A DNA stretch of 64,000 nt from Piper betle. Lineage: Eukaryota > Streptophyta > Magnoliopsida > Piperales > Piperaceae. The stretch covers positions 39,466-103,465 of the forward strand of contig JAURVB010013241.1 in NCBI GenBank assembly GCA_033002965.1. Direction: 5' to 3'. Below, in pieces: positions 24,740 to 35,736 of this stretch. Made by a program: the position numbers and the translations under genes. The stretch's first letter is position 1. Each line of letters begins with the position of its first letter. The notes beneath the pieces were generated by a model. It was given only the letters and a program-made list of their open reading frames with translations, was not told the origin of the DNA and made no database searches.

Positions 24740-26500
24740 TTCGTCTTTACAGATGGCAATGAAGATGACTCTCGCTAATTAAATTTGTGAAAGGCTAATG
24801 GAGTCATCTGTAGCTCTGTTGTGTTTTTATGATACTACAAGCATGGCTTTGCTTCTTGTCATAATTATAATTATAATTTTGTACCGTTTGGAGATTGTAA
24901 ATTTCTCATATTCTTTTCACATACTGATATAATCTATACAAATTTGCTTTTTTTTAAAAAATGTATGGACCTTAAACTTTTAGGTAATTGCTTCCAACTC
25001 TAAATTTGCGAAGTTATATTCAACTTTTGGTTTTGCTAGTTGATCTATAATATAAATTTTGCGTCAAGAAAAGTGTTTACAATATTTAAGATGGGAATGG
25101 CAGGTCTTGTGCATATTATTTCAGCCATCTCTTGGTTAGTTTCGCACCAATTGTCTCCGTTCGATCATACCAAGCTGATTGAGCTGCCAAACCGGTTGTC
25201 CCGTGGACCTTTTTTTATAGAAAATATTATAAATAGTTATAATTTTCTTTTAAAAATAATCATGTTTATAAAAATATATCAGAAATAGTCATTTTTAAAA
25301 TTTTATATTAATTATGACCAAATTCTATCATTTTTTAGACAATGACAAAAATACCTATGAGATTTATTTTTACTAATACTAAAAATATAATAGATAAGTT
25401 TTATAATTTTTTACTAACTTTATATATATAAATAAATAATTAACTCACAAATATTAAATAGAACATAAAACTATATTATTAAATTTTGGACACTTAAAAA
25501 GAAAATTAAATTTTACACCATTAAAAATAAAAAATAAAATTATATATATATATAGATGTTCAAAATTTTAATTTGAAATTGTCACATATTATTAAAAATT
25601 AAAACGTTTGTTTTATCCAATATAATTTTATTATAAATATTTTTAAAAAAATAAATAAAATATTATTCATTATATAAAATATTAAAAAAATATGTTTGAG
25701 AAAATTTAAAATTAAATTAAGGGTGGGTATTTATATTAATAAAATAAATATTATTTTAAGAGAGTTACATCCAATGTTACATGACACTCACTAACCATTC
25801 TCGATTCGAGATTAAGACTGAAGGCATTACAACCGAATATCTCGCACAGTAGGATTGTTAGATATTGCCATTTTCAAGTTTTCATATTTGCATTTCTAAA
25901 TTCACGAAGCAAGTTCAAGTCCCACTATTTCCCATTTCTAATCAGAATCCCTCCCTTCCAGGCCAGCAAAATTGTATTTGTATTCTCGAGGCCCAATTTA
26001 ATCAGTCATCACCCAACAGACGTGAGTTACAGAAACTGTGCATTAGAAAATAGAACTTATATATGAAAGGTGGATAGACCACTGCCGTCTTAAGCACAGC
26101 AAGAGGCAAAAAACGGATATGTTTAAGAAGAGTGGATTGGTGGCGCAGTCTGGTTTTGCAATAACTCGAGTTGACAATTGCTATTTTATACACAATCAAT
26201 GCCACTACCCACCATGCATTTACTTTTTGTTTCCTTGCTTATCTACCAAACCAGACTTTCCACCTCCCAACTCCATTAAACCCTTCTTCTCCACTTACCA
26301 TATGAACAAGTAACAACACCATCAATATTCTTTTCTAACACAGGTTATATGCTTAATGAAAAAATGAATCAGAGATGAAGAAGTTGATGAACGAACCGAA
26401 TACAGCTTGAAAAATGCTTACCCAACGAATCAACAATATTAAGATCGTCCAATGAAGCGGAATGCACATTTTTTGTAGCTCCAAGTCTTATTTTTTACCT
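24740..26500. other. AT-rich intergenic DNA
   Basis: 25200-25760 is extremely AT-rich with several TA runs (for example 25540-25555). I see no exon chain. Part of 24740-24950 may be the former 3' untranslated region of the broken glucosyltransferase gene. Confidence 0.6.
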
Positions 26501-26514
26501 GCTCTACCTATCGA

Positions 26515-27066
26515 CTACAAATGAAGGGAGAGGTCGAGCTCCTCCTCTTCCTGTCTTTCCTTCTCATTGTTCACTCTGAATTGCAAATGATTATCCCTTG
26601 TTTCTCCCACTGTACAATATGTAGTTGGAGCCATGCAAGGACCCCTTGTTTCTCCCACTGTACAATATTTAGTTGGAGCCATGCAAGGACCGGGCATCGG
26701 AAGGGAAGGACAAACCCCGGCGGATGCTGCAGCGGATATTGGGACGAAGTGATTCCGGGGAGGAAGATGCGAGGCATGGTGTGATGCATGGAAAGGGATG
26801 TGGAAAGAGGGGTTTGGAGCTGCACGGGGAAAGAAGCTTGAGATGGGCCGGCGAGAGGCTGCCAAGCTATGCAGTTTGTAGGATTGCAGGGAAGCTCTGT
26901 GGGCTCTCCTGGCGGCGCTTCTTTCCCTCTTGTGGGCGTTCTGGTGGCCACCAAGAGCTTGAGAAGTTGCAAACCTCCTTGAACAATAGAGGCAAGCGAA
27001 GATCTTCTCGTTCTCTTCACAACTTGTTAACTCCTCGCTTCTGATCTCTTCTTTATCTGTTCCCAT
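26515..27066 (-). CDS. Single-exon C2H2 zinc finger repressor with QALGGH and C-terminal EAR motif
   Basis: Likely a nuclear transcriptional repressor of the plant one-finger class. From the ATG at 27066 the product is 183 residues; an upstream in-frame ATG at 27096 would add ten, but MGTDKEE is the more typical start. One zinc finger lies near residues 25-45: CLYC, then [16 protein letters not shown], with the plant-specific QALGGH. A basic stretch follows ([11 protein letters not shown]). The protein ends in LDLSLHL, an LxLxL EAR motif that recruits TOPLESS-type corepressors in this family. The middle holds two tandem copies of a 16-residue unit beginning GPCMAPT, from a 48-base duplication. 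Single-finger, EAR-ended genes of this type include the SUPERMAN/KNUCKLES/GIS relatives that control organ, flower or trichome development; I cannot assign which. The frame is intact. Confidence 0.9.
   Translation of the reverse strand: MGTDKEEIRSEELTSCEENEKIFACLYCSRRFATSQALGGHQNAHKRERSAARRAHRASLQSYKLHSLAASRRPISSFFPRAAPNPSFHIPFHASHHASHLPPRNHFVPISAAASAGVCPSLPMPGPCMAPTKYCTVGETRGPCMAPTTYCTVGETRDNHLQFRVNNEKERQEEEELDLSLHL
26595..26690. repeat. 48-bp in-frame tandem duplication in the zinc finger gene
   Basis: Units at 26595-26642 and 26643-26690 are nearly identical (for example 'acaatatgtagttgg' against 'acaatatttagttgg'). Because 48 is a multiple of three, the duplication adds 16 residues without breaking the frame. 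The near identity indicates a recent event. Confidence 0.92.
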
Positions 27067-28725
27067 GTTGGCTGTTCCTGGTGGATATATATACATAGAT
27101 ATACATGCAAGTAGAGAACAAGGAAAATGATGTTAAAAGATGGAAAATAAGGACGACCCAATTGGGAGAGCCCCCTAAAATCTTGATGTTCTTTTCCTTG
27201 TTACCTCTTCCAAGTGTGTAGATGATATTATCAAGCCAGAAACCAAATATATATACCGAAGACGAAACGCTCAAGTCAAATAGAGAGGAGAGTACTGCAT
27301 GTTACATGTCTGAACCTGTGAGTTGACAGAAGAGCATGGATCTTGCAGTGGAAGAGCATCAGGGGGAAGGCATAGCTTCCAGTTTCCAACCAGTTGGCAG
27401 GATGTTAGCAAGGGATAAAAAATCAGTTCTTGAGCAGAGTTGTTTTGCATGCAAAAATACGGAGTACTAATCGGGAAGAGTGCAGAATCACTGACATTAA
27501 TTTATGAGGGTCTCCAGGCACTTGGTTGCTCTGACACGGCAGACCAGGCGCTTGCCACATCTTGTCATGTGGATTCTTTTGAGATTGAAATGCATTCCAT
27601 ATATTAGACTCTGTTTTATTATTACATAATAAGTAGGGATAGGGCTCGAGTTTAGTCCCATTCAAAGTCTCGCTAATTTACCGAAAGAATTGGGTTTCGA
27701 GTTGTAAGGTTTCGTCTCAACATCAGTCTAGTTCAAGTTCCATTTAATTATTTTTTTATAATATAACATTTTAATTATTTATGTAAAAATATAAATAACA
27801 TTCTTTATAATTAATAATTATTAAATTATTTTGATTTAATTATTTTTTATCAAATCATTCTTTTACTATTATATTATCGGTATATTTTAAAAACAAATTA
27901 CTAAAGTTTATCTTAGATATTAAGTTGATTTGAGTTAAATTTTAAGCCGAATAAAATTGAGTTTTATTATAACAAGAGTGGAGTCTTTTGTAAAATTAAA
28001 TTTTATGTCGAATTTAAAATAAATCGAGTTCAAACTTAATTGAGCCAAATTAAAAAAACTCACGAACCAATTCAAGAGGATGAGAGAGCATTTGATTTGC
28101 TTACAGTGAGAGATTTATGGTTGGTTGCTTACAGTATTGAAAGCTGCCATCCATTTGCGGCTCCTCTTTTCCCAGGAAGCTTCTTTATCGGTTGAACTCA
28201 TGTTCATCATCTCCAGAGTCGCATGCACGCGGATACACATACCCAGTACTTGGAACGGGACACTACTTCCTTTACCATTTACAAAATATTTAAGAAGTTC
28301 TAAAGTTTTATCTATAATATCATAGGTAAAATCCAATGAGCAAGTAGCATGTGTACATATAATAATGTTTATTTAACATTGAAATTATAAAATTACAATT
28401 AATTAATGATATTTAATATGTACCGAGTTACTTATATCTGATTAACATTGTTATCAATTAATATGATAGAATTAACGTCTTATTTTATTTACAACAATTA
28501 AAATCACACTTAATAATTTATAATTATAAGAGAAGCATATTTAATATAACAACTTATCTTGCTATAAGTGAGTGATTTCATTTTTTTAAGTGAGTAATTA
28601 CAGAGTGCGGGAAATCATCTCTCGTTTTTTCTCCTCGTACTCTCCAGCCAAAATCCCTCCTCAATCTTGAAAATACATTAATTTTACTTAAGAGTTAGGA
28701 TGCATACTATAATTAGTTAGTTACA

Positions 28726-29017
28726 TAGTTTTAAATATCATATCATACTACTTGATTATAACCGGCATACTCTAATGATTTTATATTTGACACGATTTTA
28801 AGTTTTTATATTATTTTAATCCATAACCCATTTTTAATATAAAATGTTTATAAATTTTGGTTTGTTGTTGAAAATCACCATGCTTTAATAGGTATTTAAT
28901 AGAATATTTTATTTATAATTTTATAATTTGGTCGAACTCGATTTAATTTGGTTGAACCAAATATATCGTGTACCCGCTGTAAAGTTGATATAATAACTGA
29001 TATGATATTTAAAACTA
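28726..29017. mobile_element. MITE with perfect 20-bp terminal inverted repeats
   Basis: The left end (28726-28745) reads TAGTTTTAAATATCATATCA, and the right end (28998-29017) is its exact reverse complement. The element is 292 bases long, AT-rich and non-coding, so it would be a non-autonomous DNA transposon. I could not see a clean target-site duplication, so the superfamily is not assigned. Confidence 0.75.
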
Positions 29018-30439
29018 CGGTTTGTTGAATATTAACACTGTAGAAGCATTTTTTGTATTATTGTGTTTGGGCCCGCTTGTCAAGGGACCCACGTCACCCA
29101 ACCTAATATACTTTGTATTTTTATGTGTTTTGTGAATATGTATAGATACACTTCACATGAGTATTTTGGGTTTATTTAATCAAGTGTTGAGCCAGATGTG
29201 TTAACAGTAAAAATAAGTAAGTATTTTTTTAATATAGGTTCGGTCGAAATTAGAGCAAAGGTTGGGTTTCGGCTCTGTAAAATCTAAATTGAACCCAATT
29301 GGGTTTATGGGCCTCTGTTTTCACTCCAAAAATGTTGCTAAGATGTTCATATTCCCTCCACATTCTCTTACCTGCATTTCTCAATTTCTGAAAAACATCA
29401 ACCATCCTATTTAATTTTTGCCCAAAATATTTTTACCATATTTTGATTTTAGTCATATATTTTTCCATGTAATTTCTCAATAACATATCAAACACGTCTG
29501 ACTTAGCTTTGTAAGCATGAAAAAATTGATGGGCTTATGTTTTATGGTGCTGGGCCTTCGCATAAATGAATTAGCTTGTATGTGAGTTTTCACTTACATG
29601 TAAAAACATAAGTGAATCGTACTAATGTTAATGTCGTACCAAAATTCTAAAAAATAAACCATTGTGAACTCTGTCTTAACTCTCTCTCCCTCTCTCGAAA
29701 TTAAAATTAGAGGGTGTTATGTATCGTGATGTGTTGATTTCATCTTGATCTTGACAAATTAATTGGTGTGAGAGACACAATAACATGTTTTTCCTTTTTT
29801 CAGTTTGGAAAAAAAGAGCATGTTTTTTAAATAATTACAAGACACCTTGAGTTGCAAGAGTATAAGAAAATAGTAGAGCAGATGGAGTTTAGATGACCTG
29901 CAAAGTAGGTTCCATCGCTTTAACTAATTAAAATGAATCAAGTCATCTTACTGAACCACTTCCAAAAAGAAGTGATTGTTTGCAAAATCTAGAAATAGAT
30001 GGCAATAACAGGAGGACATCAACCACACTTCGAAGCGAATCACTATAAAGCTCAGATTAAGTGGAGATGTTGCAGACTTGCTTTACTCGCAGCATGAGAT
30101 GTGAAATACTTCTTCCTTTTCAATCATTCCCCCCTCCCCTACTCGAGGATTACATGCCTCATCTTTTGTTCATTACTTGACTGATGGAACTACTTGAATA
30201 TTGTAATTGATCAGCTAACCAACAAAAGCTAATCAAGCCAACAAAAGCTAATCAAACCAATAAGCGCACAACTGAGAAGGGACAGTCACTAGTTAAAGTG
30301 CAGAACAACTTTGATTCTTCTCTTAATCTTCCATGAGCCCAACACGGACGCCTTTAACCAGACCTCGACTTTGTCCAGAAAATTACAAAACAACTCTGCT
30401 TTCCATCCCACCGCCAGCATTTGTTTCTTGTCTTTAAGC

Positions 30440-30760
30440 TCAATGCCTTGCCTTAGGCTTTGACGCACTCTTTTGCCTTTTGGCGGCGTTGGCTTTGAAG
30501 AAGATAAAGAGGCTCCGCCCTTTTCTCTTGTATCGATGCAGCTGCCTCACACGAAGCTGCAGCAGCAAGCCTTCCCACACGTTGTTTGAGAGATCCTTCA
30601 AGGGCACATCACTACGGCAAAGATTCGGCTGCCTCCTTTTGATGACCTTTTGCTTTATCAAACGAGCAACAACCGGATTGGATTCCCGGCATAAAAGGAC
30701 ACATATATTCCCCGGTGGAAAATACTGGTACCCAACATATAAAACACAAAATTGTAACAT
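30440..30760 (-). CDS. Hypothetical small basic protein frame, weak
   Basis: A 106-codon open frame with a strongly basic C-terminal half (RKGRSLFIFFKANAAKRQK). Codon choice looks more gene-like than its surroundings, in 'VVARLIKQKVIKRRQ' and 'DVPLKDLSNNVWEG'. I recognise no family, see no splice partners, and an equally long frame lies on the opposite strand. It may be an exon of an unrecognised gene or chance. Confidence 0.15.
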   Translation of the reverse strand: MLQFCVLYVGYQYFPPGNICVLLCRESNPVVARLIKQKVIKRRQPNLCRSDVPLKDLSNNVWEGLLLQLRVRQLHRYKRKGRSLFIFFKANAAKRQKSASKPKARH

Positions 30761-31674
30761 TTTTTTCGCCCCAATACGCCATTTAGCTGTTCAACTCACT
30801 TGATGCTTGTTACCGAGTCTGATCAACAGTTTTTGTCCAAAATGAGAAGGACCCAACACAAGTAATGCTTTCATTTCTTTTTCCAAAGTGGAACTATGTC
30901 TGTAACCGGCTGGCAGTCCGCGACTCTAAGTCTTTGTTAAAGAATAGGGTCTGATAGAAATGGTACTTTAGCTTTATCATCTCAGGGAAGCGGGGAGCAA
31001 AATGATGAGCAAAAGAAGAGCAGTAAAGAAGGTGGTTAGAAGGCATCAGCAGTGGGCGGTTGGTCGCCTACTTTCTTGTTCATCTGGTCCCCTCGGACTC
31101 AACAATTTGCTCTTCAGCAGACCATTTCCGTGGCCGGTAAGAGCATTAGAAACACGCTCAAACTAAAAAGATTCAACTCTTGACCTACCAAACGGTACCG
31201 TGAGCCCTTCCATTGGGGTATTGCTAAGACACAGTTAACTCACTCTTAAATGTTTGACGCGGGTGGTTGAAGTTTTAGTATCTAAAATTGACACCGTCAA
31301 GATTGGCGATTGCCTTCGTTTTCTTTGGAGGTCACTAAATTCGGAAGCTGATTTCTTAATTACGTAGTTTTGTCTGATCAAATAAAACATATGCATTTAG
31401 GGTATAGGATTGAGTCTTAAATGTTTCAACCCTATAAAGTTTTAAACATGAAAAATATTTATTTTTAATTTTTAATTTTAGTTTTCTTTATATAAAATTT
31501 AATTGTACAAAATTTATTTTAAAGTATAAAGTATTTTAATCTTAAAAAGAATAATCATCAAAGTTTATTATATTTTTTGTATTTTATATAAAAATATGTA
31601 ATATATTTATTATAGGTTCCGGGTCGATTTAGTTTCAAATTTATTAAATTGGATTAAAGTCCAAATTATGTCTC

Positions 31675-31677
<3 letters not shown>

Positions 31678-31708
<31 letters not shown>
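31678..31708. repeat. (TA)n microsatellite
   Basis: A TA dinucleotide tract of about 15 units in intergenic DNA, with no element inserted in it. Confidence 0.95.
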
Positions 31709-31710
<2 letters not shown>

Positions 31711-33189
31711 ATTCAAATTCGGATCCTAAACACCCAGACCGACCCAAACCGGTTGAGAACACTGTGTACATTTGGTGTAATTAAGATGTATATTATCACC
31801 CAAAATAAAAGGCTGTTTATAATCAAAAGATGTTGGAGTACCCTTTTAGATTTTAATAAAAAGAAAAAAGCTCAAGCGGTTACTCGCAAGATACGCATCC
31901 CTTGGGATGTGTAGCCGGCAATATTAAATTAACGTGATCCACGTGTCTGATCATTGCATAATACATATCTGTCGTGATATTTCGTAATCTTTTTCTTTGT
32001 ACCACCCCCAAAGGTTTGCCTCCCCTAATCAAACGGGTTATGGAAACTCAAACACTGTTTCCTGGAGTTGGAGCTCGAGCTTTGTACACTGGATTAGAGA
32101 AACCATCTTGTTTAAAGTCTGCTTGTATTTATATAGATTTCATAAAAACCGGGATTTAGTGTGGGAAAGAGAGAGCAGAGGGTGGATTTGTTTTACAAGG
32201 AAAAAGAGAAAGGATTTGGTAGGAGGGGAGACGTGATGGGTGGGCTTTGTTGGCTCCAACCAACACATTAGAGTGTACATAATTGCTATAATAGTGAAGT
32301 CGCCGAACCAATCAAACACGGTGGGCCTTGCTTTTCTTAATTATGGGCAAGAATCCCCCCTTTATTTTCCCCTGTTTGGGATCCTTCTATAATTATTATG
32401 ACACCATCTTCAAATTGATGATCCCCCGTCCTCACGGTTCATTAGGTTAATTTTTTATAGTAATTAATTTCGTCAAATTTATTGTTATTTAATCTGATTC
32501 GGAGTTTTTAGTGAAGCAAAAGTTAGCATAATTTGTATTTATTTATTAATAAAAAACTTACAGTTATCTTTTGCTAATCACATCTTCAGAAATACAAAAC
32601 AAAGGCTGGACCTTTGCTCGATGCATTCTGTTGTAGAGACGACGTACAATCAATATTCAGGACTACTTTTTTCTTAAGAATATTAATCATTATTTTTTTC
32701 TTTTTACTATAATTTACAGTAAATTTTAATTTGCAAAACTAAAATATATCAATCTTGTTTGTATATAAAAAATTGTATGTTGAAGTTTTATATTTTTATT
32801 TAGGGTTATTAATTATAATAAGCCTCAACTTTTTCTTATTTAAAATATCAATTTATGGATAGAATGTGCAGTATTAAAACATTGTTATTCATTATTAGTC
32901 TTGACGCTAATGACATCTAAATATATGGACTTCATTCTAGATATAAACGAGTTAAGATTGTATGGTTTATTGAGGAGAAAAAACGTTAGAGTAATTTTTT
33001 AAAATTACGGTAATTAAGGGATTAGCAATAAAAAATGATGAGTAAGTATTAAACTGGATCTACGCCTCGTTATTAATTGTGTTTGATAGGTGCCCGATGG
33101 AAAGATGGTGCGGTTTTGCTGCTACAACTGAACCGTGGATACCCATCAACCCGACCCGGTCTCCCCACTCCAAACACCCGGCTCGTTCC

Positions 33190-33427
33190 ACCCCCCCCCC
33201 GGACCCCTCGGTGTGGGTCCCACCACCACCGCCATCCCCGCGGCCCCTGTCCCCTCCCTGACTTCCCACGCCTCCCTTTGACTCTCGATCCCCCGGGGCC
33301 CCACCCTTGTCGGTCTGTCCCCTTCCTCCCCTCCCGGAGGGCCCCACCCCTCCACACCCCCTGCAATTCTTAATGCCCACCACCCCCCACCCCCGCCCCG
33401 CCACCACGACCACCGAGGGCCGGCGAG
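33190..33427 (+). promoter_or_regulatory. C-rich leader/promoter region of the AUX/IAA gene
   Basis: The plus strand is very C-rich here (runs of C at 33191-33200, 33290-33300 and 33385-33395), in sharp contrast to the AT-rich DNA before 33060. It directly precedes the ATG at 33428 and is probably a GC-rich promoter and 5' leader. I see no clear TATA box. Long open frames on both strands here come from composition. Confidence 0.45.
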
Positions 33428-35736
33428 ATGCGAGGCGGCGGGGATTCGGCGAGCTCCGGCGGAGAGGGGTCGATGTCGACGGTGTCGAAGGCGGAGGTGG
33501 TGGAGCAGGAGTACTACGTCGGGATGTCGGAGGTGTCGTCCCGGCCGGCGCCGCTCGAGGAACTCGATCTCGGGCTGGGGCTCGGCACCGGGCCGGCGGG
33601 AGGCAGAGTGCTGGTAGAGGGGAGTACTGCAGGATCCTCACGGCCAAGGATTTCCTGTCCGGGCTGTCGTCGTCGTCTTCCTCTTCCCCGCCGGTCGGCC
33701 GGCCCAGGACGGCTGTGGCCGGGGTGAAGAGGGCGTCCGATGGTGTTGCGCAGGATGTTGGGTTGAACTCTCCTGGGTAAGTGTTAGCTTGATCTTAGTT
33801 TTTTCGGCTTCTTTGTGGTGTGATTGTTCTGCGCTCTTGGTAGTTGATGGTATGTGAAAGGTGTTGCCTTTCGCATTTTTTCTGGGTATAGAGAGTAGAG
33901 GGTGGTCTGAATGGGTTGCGCCTCTTCATGGCCATCTTTTAGCATTTCGATGGATAAAAACGGTGTCTTTGCGAATATGAACGACCTAAATGTACTTGAA
34001 AAGTTGTTCTGTGTTTGAATTTGATCTGGAAGGTTGAATTTTTCAAAGTTTCCTTCATAGAGGCGAAAATCGGGGAAAAGGTAGTTCTTTTTCTCTGGAT
34101 TAACTTGTTTGGACACTGTTGAGAGATTTTGTGGCAGTTTGTTTGATCTTTAATCGGCTTCTTCGTAATCGTACCTGATACTTCGTGTCTGATATTGTTT
34201 CCTGTTTCATGAAGCAATCCTGTTGTGGGATGGCCGCCTATAAGGGCTTACCGAATGAACAGTTTGGTTCTCCAAAGCAAGGTTTCTCCTGATGATGCTA
34301 CTGCAAGGACCAATACGGGCAAATGTACTGCACCTATTGATTTCGGCCAAGGCAACAATAACACTGCTAAATATACTGGGCATACGAAATCCTTATTTGT
34401 TAAGGTCAACATGGATGGAATCCCAATCGGAAGAAAGGTGGATTTAACTGCTCATACCTGTTATGAATCTCTGGCACAAGCATTGGAGGAAATGTTCCGT
34501 GGACCAAATGGCTTCTGTATGTATATTTATTTTATTATCATACATATCATCTGCCATTGATGATCGATACTAAATCTTCTTTAAAACATTGAATAGGTTC
34601 TCAAGAACATGAAGTGGAAGTTGAAAGAAAAAAGCCCTCTAGACTAATGGATGGATCTTCTGAATTTGTACTAACTTATGAGGATAAAGAAGGAGATTGG
34701 ATGCTTGTCGGGGATGTTCCATGGGGGTATGCATGTCCATCTTAGTCTCTTGGTTGTCTTTTGTGCATTCTATTTTGATGCATTATGTCTCTTCTTTTCT
34801 CTGGATTAACTATACAACTCAGCTAATGCTAAATTATGGAATTGTGGGACTCGGTTTGATCGCAAATAGAAATTACTAACAAGAGATTTACAAAAGAGGG
34901 CAATCATACGCATATCAAGATTAATGCTGATTAGACAAAGCAAATAACTTCACTAAGATTTTGCCAGATAACAAAGTATGTTGGATAAGAAGGTTTAAAA
35001 TCGGTAAGAGAGGTAGAGTGAAATGGGCCAATTTCTTTGAGGCAGCAATTTTTTATCGTCAGGTGTGAACCAGAAGGATCGAATGGCTACTTAGCTACAG
35101 CATTTTGGAAGGCAGTCTCATTCATTCACATGTAGATACCCTTGTCAAATGAATCAATAAATTTTGATCGCTTATGGGAAAGCTTTTTGATTAGGAACTT
35201 CCTAATTTGCGTAGTAAACCCAGAAAAAGAGAACAGAGTAACTATCAAATTAAAATAGGAAAATAAGCTGATTCTAGATTAGTTCAATTTGATGCCTGCA
35301 TCTTTTTGTCCTGAATTGGTGTGAACTCCGTCGATTATGTAACAAGATGGTAGCCAATCGTGAAAACAACTACGATGCTGCAATAGAAGTCTAAAGCTAT
35401 TGTATTGGTGTTTTGCAGGATGAATGTTTTAATAGTACCTCTATGAAGAATCTTTCATAGAATATCTTTCATGTTCATTTTACTGCAACTTGTTTTGTTT
35501 TTGTTTTTATTAAGCGCTGAATTGTTTAAAATTGCATGTGCAGAATGTTCTTGTGTACTGCAAGGAGGCTAAGAATTATGAGAACCTCTGATGCTAATGG
35601 ACTAGGTAAGCTAGTTCCTTCCAGACGAATCGGCAAATTGTTGAGTACCCTTTATTAGCTTGATTTAACTGACTAATTCAATGCAGCTCCAAGATTTCTA
35701 GACAAGAGTGAGAGGCAACGGAGCAAACATGCTTAG
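33428..35736 (+). CDS. AUX/IAA auxin-response repressor, five exons, one-base frameshift in exon 1
   Basis: Nuclear repressor that binds ARF factors and is degraded through TIR1/AFB when auxin is present. Exons: 33428-33776, 34215-34516, 34597-34726, 35544-35605, 35687-35736. Domain I is an LxLxL type ([10 protein letters not shown]) rather than the common [20 protein letters not shown] follows, but in a frame offset by one missing base, near the GGGG at 33619-33622. Domain II is the degron [15 protein letters not shown]. Domain III starts [19 protein letters not shown], and domain IV includes [11 protein letters not shown], then [20 protein letters not shown]. The end is SERQRSKHA. With one base restored the exons total 298 codons including the stop, close to the usual length of long AUX/IAA proteins. 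Read literally, the frame from 33428 leaves the conserved protein before domain II. Identification is certain; whether this copy is functional is not. Confidence 0.95.

Larger units (their letters stand above)
27067..33189. other. Intergenic DNA with AT-rich and repeat-derived parts
   Basis: The first 200-300 bases are the promoter side of the minus-strand zinc finger gene; TATATATA near 27246-27255 could be its TATA element. 27660-28080 is AT-rich with phrases typical of plant hAT-like MITEs (for example 'atcgagttcaaactt'), but I cannot define ends. A clear MITE lies at 28726-29017 and a (TA)n tract at 31678-31708. No other gene is supported apart from a weak candidate frame at 30440-30760. 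Confidence 0.55.

Noticed and set aside
26140..26200. A 'ggtggcgcagtctggtt' phrase resembling a tRNA start
   Set aside because: The rest does not fold into anticodon and T arms, and no T-loop GTTCRANNC follows at the right distance.
33575..33625. Programmed ribosomal frameshifting as an explanation for the AUX/IAA break
   Set aside because: No slippery heptamer or downstream pseudoknot is evident, and AUX/IAA genes are not known to use it; a missing base is simpler.
33060..33647. A 195-codon minus-strand frame overlapping the AUX/IAA leader and first exon
   Set aside because: It is low-complexity Pro/Gly/Arg sequence antisense to a clearly conserved exon and comes from the C-rich composition.
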